Of a DNA stretch of 64,000 bases, positions 38,990 through 47,821 are shown one piece after another. Origin of the DNA: Diadophis punctatus similis (lineage: Eukaryota; Chordata; Lepidosauria; Squamata; Dipsadidae); NCBI GenBank assembly GCA_023053685.1, contig JALIGW010000001.1, forward strand, positions 68,315,240 to 68,379,239, written 5' to 3'. How positions within the stretch are numbered: position 1 is the stretch's first letter; each line of letters starts with the position of its first letter. The notes beneath the pieces are model-generated. The model did no database searches, was not told the origin of the DNA, and worked only from the letters and a program-made list of their open reading frames with translations. Position numbers and translations under genes: made by a program.

Positions 38990-39716
38990 AGAAATAGCTG
39001 GAGGAACGAGGCTCGGCAAGGCTCAAAACTTCAGCAACTTATCTTCCTCGGTGAGAGAAGAAACAGGTATGCGTGACAGGGGGATCTGAATGAAAAGTGG
39101 ATTGAGGACAAAAGCGAGTTGGTGTTAGAAGAGGGAGGAAAGAAAGAGTCTGGAAGAGAGGCTTCCCATAGAAAGAACGGTGTGATCGGAGCAAAAGAGA
39201 GATCGGAGACAACAGGAGGTGGATCGATAAAATAATCCTTTACTTTGAAACGGTGGTGATACTGGACGGTGGAGGGAAATAAAGGACAGAAAGAACTTAC
39301 AGTAACTAAGCAGTTTTGAATGAGCGACATCTTGGAGGAAGGGAGAAAACCAGCACTTCCGGAAAGAAGGACAGAGGAAAAAAAAAATTTAAAGGGACCC
39401 TGCAAAAAAGCCCCACTGACTTGTTGTCTTTAAAAAGGTGGAAAAACTGAGCTTAAAGGAAAGAAAAGAACGGTGAAATATAAAGAGGATTTGGAAGGGT
39501 GTTATCTAAGCAGCAGAAGGAAGCTGGGATATATCTACATTGAAAGATTAATAATAATTACAACTTAAATTGAAGAGATATTGTTACTGATTTAATGAAC
39601 ATATTTACATTACATATTACTTAAACTATCTATATATCTATATCAGCTGAATTTTATATATTATAGGTATTATATGCATTAATTACTAATTAATTAACAC
39701 AAACTAATTAGTGACC

Positions 39717-39794
39717 ATGTCAGGCACAACCCAAAAAAACACCACCACCAAATACCCACAAATGAAAGACATCGAAAACAGCAGCAACCCAAAC
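39717..39794 (+). pseudogene. CR1 ORF1, 5' part up to the insertion
   Basis: The ATG at 39717 opens a frame rich in Thr, Asn, Gln and Lys (MSGTTQKNTTTKYPQMKDI). It stays open to the provirus boundary. After allowing for a 4-bp target duplication the frame is the same as that of the part resuming at 47822. The host frame is disrupted by the provirus, so ORF1 protein cannot be made from this start. Confidence 0.75.
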
Positions 39795-40304
39795 TGTTGT
39801 AGAATGAATCAGGACACTAAGCAAGCACTTGTACAGAAGGAAAGGTTTATTAAATGCGCAGGTTCAAAGCAAAGACAAAGGCCTGAACCCTGAATACTAG
39901 TCAGGGTCAGATTCTTATACACTGGTTTACGTATGTATTTCCTATGCCCATTTATGGTATACAATGAGATAAACTTATCTTAAAATAATATAAGGAACTG
40001 GGAACAGACAGTTAAGCATATAGGACATATTAGCACAGATGTTTCCCTGCTGTGGTTTGTCCTTGACATTTGTTTTTGAGGAACAATACAATGGTTCTCA
40101 TAATACTGTAGACATAGCAAAACTCCCTTTCTCATGGTCAGCATATCTAGAAAGGATACATATATTAATTAGAGCTGACAGGGCAGTTCCTTTCTGCAGA
40201 ACTAATGGATATTGAGATACGTGTTTACTTGCCTTGCCTTGTAACATTGTCCAGACTTTGTCAGGCCTGGCTTTGGGGCATAATAGATTGTGGCCCCTAC
40301 TTCA
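39795..40304 (-). repeat. 3' LTR of the provirus
   Basis: 510 bp. On the minus strand it begins TGAAGTAGGGGCC and ends TTCATTCTACAACA, with the canonical TG...CA. Compared with the other LTR I count three transitions, at 39969 (A, against G at 47485), 40060 (T, against C at 47576) and 40092 (T, against C at 47608). The first three minus-strand bases also form the env stop codon. Confidence 0.97.
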
Positions 40305-41276
40305 GTCCCCCCTTTGTAACTCTGAATCACTAGACAGAAGAGTTACATACTCAGGTTCTTGGTGGAGTGATTGGCGCAAGCCTTCATATTCCCACATAGC
40401 CATTACCTGGGCTGTTGCCTTTCGTTCGGCTAAGAGAGATAAACTGTTAGTAATAGCTTTGACTAATATCGGCAAGACACAGGGAAGAATAATACAACCA
40501 GCAGCGATAAGTCCTATTAAGGCTACAATTGCTTGTAGGCCAGGGAGTTTAGGAAACCACTGGCCAAAAATATCTTTCAGATTCAGGCCTTTCCAGGTCT
40601 GAACTGGAACATGAGCAATTTTAACCATTTTATTAGTAATTTCCTGGATAACATGTCCACTGTCATCAATTTCAACACAACAATTAGAAAGGTTAAATTT
40701 TCCACATACACCTCCTTCTTTGGCTAACAGGTAATCTAAAGCTAAGCGATTTTGCATAATATACGTGCGGGATTTAACTCCCTCTACAGCTAATTTTGTT
40801 AGGCCTAAAACAGTTTCATTAGTAATTATTTCGATAACAGCTTGCAATCTAATTAGACGATTCAACATGTAGATAGGGGTTCTATAACCATAGGTACCAT
40901 CTTCGGCCCAGGTAGCGGGACCATAGACTTGAATAATTCTCTCTGGGGGCCATTCATCATCTTTCCAGGTACCTATTTTTAGGTTGTCAATTATGGAAGT
41001 ATCTATGGCCCGTTCAGTACGAATGTTCCCCACCTCATCATATACAGGGATACCTAATATCTGTCGGTGGCGAAGAGGCAAAAGGAAAAAGCCAGGTCTG
41101 ATAAGACCCAAAACACAGGAACCACACCAATTGGAGGGCAATTGGCTAATGTGAGGCCTGTCACCTGGGAGACTCCATTGTCCCAAATTGCTAATACATA
41201 CACTATTTCCTAGCACGTGATTACTATTTAGAAAACACAGTATAATTATGGTCATCGGAAGAGTGTCCATCTTCAT
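40302..41276 (-). CDS. env: Env-like protein, surface subunit mostly missing
   Basis: 324 residues from an ATG at 41276. A hydrophobic signal-like start ([12 protein letters not shown], about residues 5-16) is followed by a short segment with two Trp-Cys motifs and [10 protein letters not shown] (about 58-67). An RTER sequence near residue 86 is a minimal furin-type site only. The transmembrane subunit has [20 protein letters not shown] (heptad-like), [18 protein letters not shown] and [10 protein letters not shown], a C-X7-CC motif. A membrane anchor ([18 protein letters not shown], about 243-275) and a tail with YVTLL follow. A normal retroviral Env of this type is much longer, so most of the receptor-binding part is absent. 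I see no clear hydrophobic fusion peptide. It starts 220 bp after pol ends; a spliced mRNA is expected but the splice sites are not proven. Confidence 0.85.
   Translation of the reverse strand: MKMDTLPMTIIILCFLNSNHVLGNSVCISNLGQWSLPGDRPHISQLPSNWCGSCVLGLIRPGFFLLPLRHRQILGIPVYDEVGNIRTERAIDTSIIDNLKIGTWKDDEWPPERIIQVYGPATWAEDGTYGYRTPIYMLNRLIRLQAVIEIITNETVLGLTKLAVEGVKSRTYIMQNRLALDYLLAKEGGVCGKFNLSNCCVEIDDSGHVIQEITNKMVKIAHVPVQTWKGLNLKDIFGQWFPKLPGLQAIVALIGLIAAGCIILPCVLPILVKAITNSLSLLAERKATAQVMAMWEYEGLRQSLHQEPEYVTLLSSDSELQRGD
40305..40315 (-). promoter_or_regulatory. Polypurine tract
   Basis: AAAGGGGGGAC on the minus strand directly precedes U3 (TGAAG). This is the usual site for plus-strand DNA priming. 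Here the same bases encode the last residues of Env. Confidence 0.92.
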
Positions 41277-41496
41277 CCTTTCTTCACCCGTGCGTAAAGA
41301 GCCAGCTTCCAGGAGTGGCCCAGCAGGGGTATATGTTCACCACTGTACGAAGAAAACCTATTGCCGGTAAGGTTTTTGCAGAGTGGCCTTGTAATAAAAG
41401 AAAGTTCGTATGTTGGGGAAAGTTCTGTTTTTGGTGGAGATTAACACATATAATGTTACCTGCAGCAAAGCATCAAAGCGGAAAGCCTTGATCGTC

Positions 41497-44400
41497 CTAG
41501 TTTCTTGGTCTGAGCTTCATAGGATGGGTTCTCTGTGGGATAATTCTCTGCTCATCTGCTGCCTTCTTGACTCGTGTCCAATGGATCCACGATTTAGATT
41601 CAGCAACCTTGATAGCTAGTGGAGATGACATGATTACAACATAGGGCCCCTTCCACCGCCCTACTAATTGTTCCTTCTTCCAATGTTTAACCCATACCCG
41701 ATCCCCTGGCTGAAAGCTATGACATTTAGTGACTAATCTCGGAGGGGATTGCTCCAGTACATAGTTTTTCAGTTTCTCAACTTGTTTATTTAATTCCTGT
41801 ACCATTTCCATAGTCCATACTCCCCCCTTGTGGCCTAAATCGGGCCATCCTGCTAGATGTCGTCTGAGTAAAGTAGGAGGACGCCCAAACATGAGTTCAT
41901 ATGGTGAGAGGTTATGTTTCCTCTTTGGAGCACTTCTAATGGCATATAGAGCAAGAGGAAGAGCATCAGGCCATTTTAGGTGTGTCTCTGTACATATTTT
42001 GGTAATCCTCTCCTTTAGGGTGCGGTTCAATCTCTCACATGGCGCCCCTGATTGGGGGTGAAATGCCGAATGAAACCGCCAATGTACCCCAAGTGCCTTC
42101 GCCAAGGCCTGATTAATATGATGAACGAATTCAGGACCATTATCAGATGAAATATATGTAGGGCAACCGTAACGTGGAATTAGGTCTTTTAACAACACCC
42201 TAGTTACCTCACGAGCCTTCTTAGTTTTAGTGGGATAGGCCTCCGGCCATCCGGTATATAAATCAACAATAACTAGCATTGCGTTGTAAAATCCACATCT
42301 AGGCATATCTGTAAAGTCCACCATCACAGTATCCATTGGATAATAGGAGACAGGTATTGTTCCAGGGGGCAATAGCGGTCCTTGCCTAGGATTCACTTTA
42401 GCACAGGTAACACATTGTGAAACTACCTTGGCAACAATTCCAGCTAGACCATCAATATAGTAATCACGAGCTAATGCTGTTTCTAGTGCTGACTTCCCCA
42501 TATGTGTTGCAGTATGTGATGATTGCACTAACTGCCAAGTCACTGAATAAGGGACATAGATTCGTTTGTCTGGAAGAATATACCACCCTTCTTTTACTAT
42601 AGCTTTAAGGTCATTTACGGCCTTTGTACATTCGGATTGAGAATATGACGGTTTGATACTCGGTGGTATTACCCCTAAATCCATAGCCACATGAATAGAA
42701 AGATCTGGTAATGGTTTATCAAATCTGAGTGCTGCAGCTCGTGCTTCAGAGTCAGCAGCCCTATTTCCCAAGACAACTCTATCATCTCCTCGTTGATGTC
42801 CTTTACAATGCATCACAGCTACCTTTTTTGGTTTTTGAACCGCATCAATTAATCGTTGAATTAAATGTCCATGCTGGATATATTTCCCTGCAGAGTCTCT
42901 GAAACCTCGTTCTTTATATACTGCACCATGTGCATGCAATGTCAAGAAAGCATATTTACTATCTGTCCACACGTTCAACTTCTCCCCAGAAGCCCTTTCC
43001 AGGGCCCTAATTAATGCCCATAATTCAGCCACCTGGGCACTGACACCTTTGCCAAGAGATCCACTTTCTATGACCTCATCACCATCCACAATGGCATATC
43101 CAGCTACTCGCATTCCATCATGAATGTAACTAGAACCATCTGTGTACCAATAATAATCTGCATTCGATAATGGCGTATCTGTCAAATCTGGTCGAGTGGA
43201 ATACACACTTTCTAACACCTGCAAACAATCGTGCTGCAAATCCACATCTATGGGTAAAAGGGTAGCAGGATTCAGTTTATTTGAAACAATTAAGTTAACG
43301 TGAGGATTTTCTATCAACATTGCCTGATATTTCACCAATCGTTGGCTGCTAATCCACAAATGTCCTTTCTGATCCAAGATAGCTTGGACAGCATGAGGAG
43401 TATGTACATTAATAGGGCAAGAAAAGGTAAGCTTGTTACAATCCTGTAACAATTCAGCAATAGCAGCTAGAGCCTTGAGACAATGTGGCCAACCCTGAGC
43501 TACTCCATCTAACTGTTTAGAGAGGTAGGCAATAGGTTGCTGCCATTTACCAAGCTGCTGGGTCAAAACTCCTAAAGCCATGTTCACTTTTGTGTCGACA
43601 TATAAATTAAAAGGTTTGTCTAAGTTAGGCAGAGCTAGTGCTGGTGCTTTTATTAAAGCTTTCTTAATCTCTGTAAATGCGTGATGTTGCTCCTTAGTCC
43701 ATACAAAAGGATCTGCATTGCCCCCCTTAGTAGAAGCATATAAGGGGGCAGCCATCAAGGCAAAATTGGGAATCCATATGCGACAAAAGCCAGCCAAGCC
43801 TAAAAATCCTCTGAGCTGTCTCCTGTTAGTAGGTGCTGCAATGGCTAAGACTGCCTCTTTCCGCTCAGGTCCTAAAGCCCTCCGTCCGTGTTCAATATCA
43901 TATCCTAAATATCGCACACATTTCTGCACCAATTGTGCCTTCTTTTTAGAGACACGATATCCACACTCTAACAACAATACAAACAGTGCCTTTGTATTCT
44001 CCCAACAAGTGTCTTCTGTCTGTCCAGTTACCAACACATCATCTACATATTGCAGCAAAGTATCCCCTTGCTGTCTGGGTACATAGTATAATAAATCTCG
44101 ACCTAGGGCTGTCCCAAACAATGTCGGTGAATTCTTAAAACCCTGTGGAAGGCGAGTCCAGGTATATTGCATTTTAGTGCCAGTAACTGGACTTTCCCAT
44201 TCAAATGCGAACAAAGGTTGGCTCACTGGATGTATTGGAATAGTAAAAAAAGCATCTTTTAAGTCAATTACTGAAAACCACTTCGCCTGTGGGGGGATTA
44301 AGCTCAGAAGAGTGTATGGATTGGGCACTGCTGGATGTATTGTCACTGTCATGCTCTTAACTACTCTAAGGTCTTGAACTGGTCGATATGAACCATCAGG

Positions 44401-45045
44401 CTTTTTAATTGGCAAAATAGGTGTATTCCATGGTGACTGTATGGGTACCAAAATCCCTGCCTTCAAGTATTTCTGAATACACTCATAAATGGCAGCAATC
44501 GCTTCCCTAGAACATGGGCGTTGTCTAATGTGTACTGGGGTGGCTGAAGGTTTAACCTCAACTATGATGGGGTGGTGGTGTGCAGCATACCCAGGGGGGT
44601 TGTCCTCTGACCATAATCCTGGCACATTAAATTCCTTCCATTTTTCATCAAGAGGTTCCACTGGTCTGACTACCATTAATCTCCACATGGTGTCTGGCTT
44701 GTGTTTAACTGTAATGGATTGTTGACCCTCATCAAAGGAAATGGTGGCCCCAAGTTTGCTGAGCAAGTCCCTTCCCATAAGGGGTATTGGGCATTCAGGA
44801 ATATATAAGAATTCATGTTGGATTTCCGACCCCTTGAATATGCAAGTTACAGGTTTGAGGACTTGCCGCCCTATAACTTGGCCAGAGACCCCTTGTACTT
44901 GTATTTGATGTGGTCCTGGGGCAGTAATAAGATTATTCACTACTGATCTGCCTGCTCCTGTGTCAACCAAAAATGAAGTATTATGACCCCCAATATTCAA
45001 CGTAACCATAGGCTCAGGGGGGGTCTGCTCCAAGCCAGGTCCCCG
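41497..45045 (-). CDS. pol: Pol: protease, RT, RNase H, integrase
   Basis: The frame is continuous with gag and opens directly after the gag UGA. There is no ATG near the junction (first at about 45009), so synthesis as Gag-Pol by readthrough is expected. In order along the frame come the protease active site FLVDTGAGRSV, LKDAFFTIPIHP (RT motif A), LPQGFKNSPTLF and the catalytic LLQYVDDVLVTG. RNase H follows with YWYTDGSSY and the DSKYAF segment. The integrase has a His-His/Cys-Cys finger (HTATHMGK, then CVTCAK) and a catalytic triad in VDFTDM, SSDNGPEF and CERLNRT. It ends with RWKGPYVVI (GPY/F). The roughly 1,180 residues are the usual size, and no stop or frameshift breaks it. All catalytic residues I can check are present. 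Confidence 0.96.
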   Translation of the reverse strand, partial: RGPGLEQTPPEPMVTLNIGGHNTSFLVDTGAGRSVVNNLITAPGPHQIQVQGVSGQVIGRQVLKPVTCIFKGSEIQHEFLYIPECPIPLMGRDLLSKLGATISFDEGQQSITVKHKPDTMWRLMVVRPVEPLDEKWKEFNVPGLWSEDNPPGYAAHHHPIIVEVKPSATPVHIRQRPCSREAIAAIYECIQKYLKAGILVPIQSPWNTPILPIKKPDGSYRPVQDLRVVKSMTVTIHPAVPNPYTLLSLIPPQAKWFSVIDLKDAFFTIPIHPVSQPLFAFEWESPVTGTKMQYTWTRLPQGFKNSPTLFGTALGRDLLYYVPRQQGDTLLQYVDDVLVTGQTEDTCWENTKALFVLLLECGYRVSKKKAQLVQKCVRYLGYDIEHGRRALGPERKEAVLAIAAPTNRRQLRGFLGLAGFCRIWIPNFALMAAPLYASTKGGNADPFVWTKEQHHAFTEIKKALIKAPALALPNLDKPFNLYVDTKVNMALGVLTQQLGKWQQPIAYLSKQLDGVAQGWPHCLKALAAIAELLQDCNKLTFSCPINVHTPHAVQAILDQKGHLWISSQRLVKYQAMLIENPHVNLIVSNKLNPATLLPIDVDLQHDCLQVLESVYSTRPDLTDTPLSNADYYWYTDGSSYIHDGMRVAGYAIVDGDEVIESGSLGKGVSAQVAELWALIRALERASGEKLNVWTDSKYAFLTLHAHGAVYKERGFRDSAGKYIQHGHLIQRLIDAVQKPKKVAVMHCKGHQRGDDRVVLGNRAADSEARAAALRFDKPLPDLSIHVAMDLGVIPPSIKPSYSQSECTKAVNDLKAIVKEGWYILPDKRIYVPYSVTWQLVQSSHTATHMGKSALETALARDYYIDGLAGIVAKVVSQCVTCAKVNPRQGPLLPPGTIPVSYYPMDTVMVDFTDMPRCGFYNAMLVIVDLYTGWPEAYPTKTKKAREVTRVLLKDLIPRYGCPTYISSDNGPEFVHHINQALAKALGVHWRFHSAFHPQSGAPCERLNRTLKERITKICTETHLKWPDALPLALYAIRSAPKRKHNLSPYELMFGRPPTLLRRHLAGWPDLGHKGGVWTMEMVQELNKQVEKLKNYVLEQSPPRLVTKCHSFQPGDRVWVKHWKKEQLVGRWKGPYVVIMSSPLAIKVAESKSWIHWTRVKKAADEQRIIPQRTHPMKLRPRN

Positions 45046-45048
45046 TCA
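44985..45048 (-). promoter_or_regulatory. Probable gag-pol stop-codon readthrough signal
   Basis: The gag stop is UGA (45046-45048), followed at once by CGG in the same frame as pol. UGA-CGG is the type II readthrough context known from several plant RNA viruses. Twenty bases downstream, GACCCCC (45019-45025) can pair with GGGGGTC (44985-44991) as a seven-pair stem with a 27-base loop. The GGGG just after the stop could pair with the remaining C run. Structure and function are inferred. Confidence 0.7.
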
Positions 45049-46887
45049 GTCCGTCCATCCAGTGCCAGCCAATCCAATGCCTTCTACCTCAGACTCTCTC
45101 TCAGAGCTGGGCATCCCCCTTCCAGCCTGTGCATATTGTGGATTCCATCCCCTAGCTAAATGCCTAGGTGGACCCCCCCTTCCTACAAAACCGCGACCAA
45201 AAGAGGGCCGTCCTCTCACAAATCGTCCTCTCATCAGTCTACGTGGGCATTCCCTCTGCCAATGACCCTCAGAGCCGCAATGGGCACATTGATTGAATCC
45301 TAAAGTCCGTGTCCTCCCTTGCAACGCCACTGCTAACAACTCCGTTTTTTTCTGCATACGGGCATCTCTCTCCTTTTTCTCTACCTTATCCCTATTCACA
45401 AATACTTTTCTTGCTACTTCCAGCAACTCCGTGGTGTTTTTCCCTAATGCCCCCTCCAACTTCTGTAATTTCTTACGAATATCGTCATAGCTCTGGGCAA
45501 TAAATCTTTCATTCAACATTCTCACATTATCGGGTGCCCGTGGATCAACCTGCGTATACAATTCATAGGCTTCAATTAACCGTTGGAGGAAACTCTCTGG
45601 ACTTTCATCCGCTCCTTGGGTGATTAGAGCCGGCTTTGACATGTTCACAGGGGGCTTTCCTGCCTTCCTTAAAGCCTCTACTGTCAAATTCTGGTATTCT
45701 CGCAGCCTTGTCATTTGGGGCTGAATCTTAGGATCCCATCCAGGATCCTGCTCCGGAGCTCTATCTGCCAACTCTTGTCTCAAATCCTGTATATTCGGAA
45801 ATCTATCCCTTATGCATCCTCTTACAGCTGCCTTCCATTTCTCCCTCTCTTCTGGTGTCAACAAAGCATTCATTAACTGCTGTATATCCTGCCAATTAGG
45901 ATTATGCGTCTGCATAATTGTCTGAAAGAGATCTGCCATTTCAGTCGGCTTAGCTGACAAAGGTCCGTAATGCTGCTTCCAATTCAAAAGATCAGTAGTT
46001 GAGAAGGGGACATACTGAAAACAAGGTCTGTACTCTAGCACTCCCTGTGGATTCACAACTTGCTGATCCATTTGCCTTAAAGGGGCTACAAAACTGGGTC
46101 CGGTGGCCACGTCCTCCGCTTCTCTTTCAGCCGCAACCCTTTCAGCTTCTGCCGCTGCCCTGGCTGCAGCCCTAGTTACTGGCCTCCCTGAAACATCCTC
46201 TCCCCCTCTAGCTTCTTCATATTCCTCTTCACTGAAAGCACTCTCCTCTCTCCATTCCTCACTCTTTGCATTTCCTTGTCTTTGCGTTTTCTGCTTTCTC
46301 CGAACAGCTGGATCAACATCAACCCCTCCCTGCTTTCCCCCATCGGCTACACTACCAGCTGCTCCTGGGTGCCCTTGGGGGGGTGCAGGAGGGATCAAAG
46401 GTATCGGCGCATATGGCGGGGGATGTAAAATCTCTTTGTCTCCCTGAACTAACACCTTCTTCCGAGTGCCAGAGACCTTAGTTTCTGACACCTTCAAATC
46501 CTTATTCCTTCTTGACGGCACCTTCAGCTTTTGCCCTCTCGGTCTAGCCACACATAAACGAACCATTTCAGCCTGACATTGCAACAAGTCATCCGCTTTC
46601 TCAGCCACAGCATCTCCCCACTGATCTATATACGGAAATTGATTGGGGTATTTCTCCTCGTTAGCAGCTATCACTGAGGTAAGATCATCAATAACTTGGT
46701 TCTGAAAGGTACCCTCCGGTGGCCACCCAACACCCATATGTGGCCATAGTTGTTCACACAAATAACGTAACCTATCCTTCGTTACCTTTGGATAGGGAAC
46801 CCTATACTGTGCATGGTTAAAGTAATCATCAAATCCCTTCATCATGCATTCCAACGGGGTGCTGGGAATGCTGCTACCACCTCCCAT
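45046..46887 (-). CDS. gag: Gag polyprotein, open
   Basis: 613 residues from the ATG at 46887. MGGGSSIPSTPLECMMKGF at the N terminus gives a glycine at position 2 for myristoylation and a matrix-like start of gamma type. PPPYAPIPLIPP near residue 156 is a PPxY late-budding motif. A charged, low-complexity Glu/Arg/Ala region follows (about 195-275). The capsid region starts near 280 (LRQMDQQVVNPQG, then FSTTDLLNWKQHYG). A single CCHC zinc knuckle, CAHCGSEGHWQREC, lies near 555-568, with an Arg/Gly-rich end after it. The order is matrix, late-domain region, capsid, nucleocapsid. No frameshift is seen. The leader between gag and the primer binding site is about 400 bp (46888-47288). Confidence 0.95.
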   Translation of the reverse strand: MGGGSSIPSTPLECMMKGFDDYFNHAQYRVPYPKVTKDRLRYLCEQLWPHMGVGWPPEGTFQNQVIDDLTSVIAANEEKYPNQFPYIDQWGDAVAEKADDLLQCQAEMVRLCVARPRGQKLKVPSRRNKDLKVSETKVSGTRKKVLVQGDKEILHPPPYAPIPLIPPAPPQGHPGAAGSVADGGKQGGVDVDPAVRRKQKTQRQGNAKSEEWREESAFSEEEYEEARGGEDVSGRPVTRAAARAAAEAERVAAEREAEDVATGPSFVAPLRQMDQQVVNPQGVLEYRPCFQYVPFSTTDLLNWKQHYGPLSAKPTEMADLFQTIMQTHNPNWQDIQQLMNALLTPEEREKWKAAVRGCIRDRFPNIQDLRQELADRAPEQDPGWDPKIQPQMTRLREYQNLTVEALRKAGKPPVNMSKPALITQGADESPESFLQRLIEAYELYTQVDPRAPDNVRMLNERFIAQSYDDIRKKLQKLEGALGKNTTELLEVARKVFVNRDKVEKKERDARMQKKTELLAVALQGRTRTLGFNQCAHCGSEGHWQRECPRRLMRGRFVRGRPSFGRGFVGRGGPPRHLARGWNPQYAQAGRGMPSSERESEVEGIGLAGTGWTD

Positions 46888-47288
46888 CCTAGCACAAAGT
46901 CACCGGCCGCCAGCCCCGGAATATCACGGTCACTGGACGGAACCTCGGCAACGACACCTTCCCACACAACCTAACACGGCTTCGTTAGGACTCCAGTCCC
47001 GAGCCGAAGGGAGAGATCAGGTCCCTTCTTCTATCTGCAAATGAGATAGGTAAACACATTTACATATACTCGCCTGAGATGTCTTGTCCTGGCCAGGATT
47101 CAGTTCAGACCACCTTTCCTTCCCTCAAGGGTTCTTGGACTTGCTTTCAGCACCGTCGGCCCCCTGGAGGTGTCACTGCCGTCTCCCGGAGGTATAACCC
47201 CCGTGGCGCCTGGAGAATATTCAGAAGTGGCCCCTCCCAGGGTCCAAGGGGATCAGGCAGCCCTCAGCGCAATAGCGCCTCGCTTAAC

Positions 47289-47306
47289 GTCCCGGCTGAG
47301 TCGCCA
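47289..47306 (-). promoter_or_regulatory. Primer binding site, probably tRNA-Arg
   Basis: TGGCGACTCAGCCGGGAC on the minus strand, four bases downstream of the 5' LTR. The first nine bases fit the 3' end of arginine tRNAs of the UCU type as I remember it; the inner half fits less well. It is clearly not the proline-type site common in gammaretroviruses. Confidence 0.75.
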
Positions 47307-47310
47307 AAAC

Positions 47311-47820
47311 TGTTGTAGAATGAATCAGGACACTAAGCAAGCACTTGTACAGAAGGAAAGGTTTATTAAATGCGCAGGTTCAAAGCAAAGACAAAGGCCT
47401 GAACCCTGAATACTAGTCAGGGTCAGATTCTTATACACTGGTTTACGTATGTATTTCCTATGCCCATTTATGGTATACAATGAGGTAAACTTATCTTAAA
47501 ATAATATAAGGAACTGGGAACAGACAGTTAAGCATATAGGACATATTAGCACAGATGTTTCCCTGCTGTGGTTTGCCCTTGACATTTGTTTTTGAGGAAC
47601 AATACAACGGTTCTCATAATACTGTAGACATAGCAAAACTCCCTTTCTCATGGTCAGCATATCTAGAAAGGATACATATATTAATTAGAGCTGACAGGGC
47701 AGTTCCTTTCTGCAGAACTAATGGATATTGAGATACGTGTTTACTTGCCTTGCCTTGTAACATTGTCCAGACTTTGTCAGGCCTGGCTTTGGGGCATAAT
47801 AGATTGTGGCCCCTACTTCA
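47311..47820 (-). repeat. 5' LTR with promoter and poly(A) signals
   Basis: 510 bp, TG...CA. On the minus strand a TATA-like GTGTATAAGAATC lies around 47427-47439. An AATAAA lies at 47362-47367, about 65 bp downstream and 51 bp before the LTR end. This spacing gives a short R and U5, typical of simple retroviruses. It would drive viral transcription on the minus strand, antisense to the CR1. Confidence 0.95.
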
Positions 47821-47821
47821 C

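Larger units (their letters stand above)
39795..47820 (-). mobile_element. Endogenous retrovirus, gamma-like, 8,026 bp
   Basis: The provirus is on the minus strand with the order LTR, primer binding site, gag, pol, env, polypurine tract, LTR. Gamma-like traits are one zinc knuckle in Gag, a PPPY late motif, gag and pol in one frame separated by a stop codon, and a GPY/F motif at the integrase C terminus. It has open gag and pol frames and a shortened env. The flanks are AAAC (39791-39794) and CAAC (47821-47824), a 4-bp duplication with one difference. A 4-bp duplication is the one that restores the frame of the interrupted CR1 ORF1. By eye the two LTRs differ at three of 510 positions. Confidence 0.97.

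Noticed and set aside
45009..45033. Independent start codon for pol
   Set aside because: The frame is continuous with gag and the nearest ATG is just before the protease; readthrough explains it better.
47750..47821. Start of the ORF1 protein inside the LTR
   Set aside because: The frame runs through the LTR by chance (the start is TTG). The ORF1 part proper begins at 47822.
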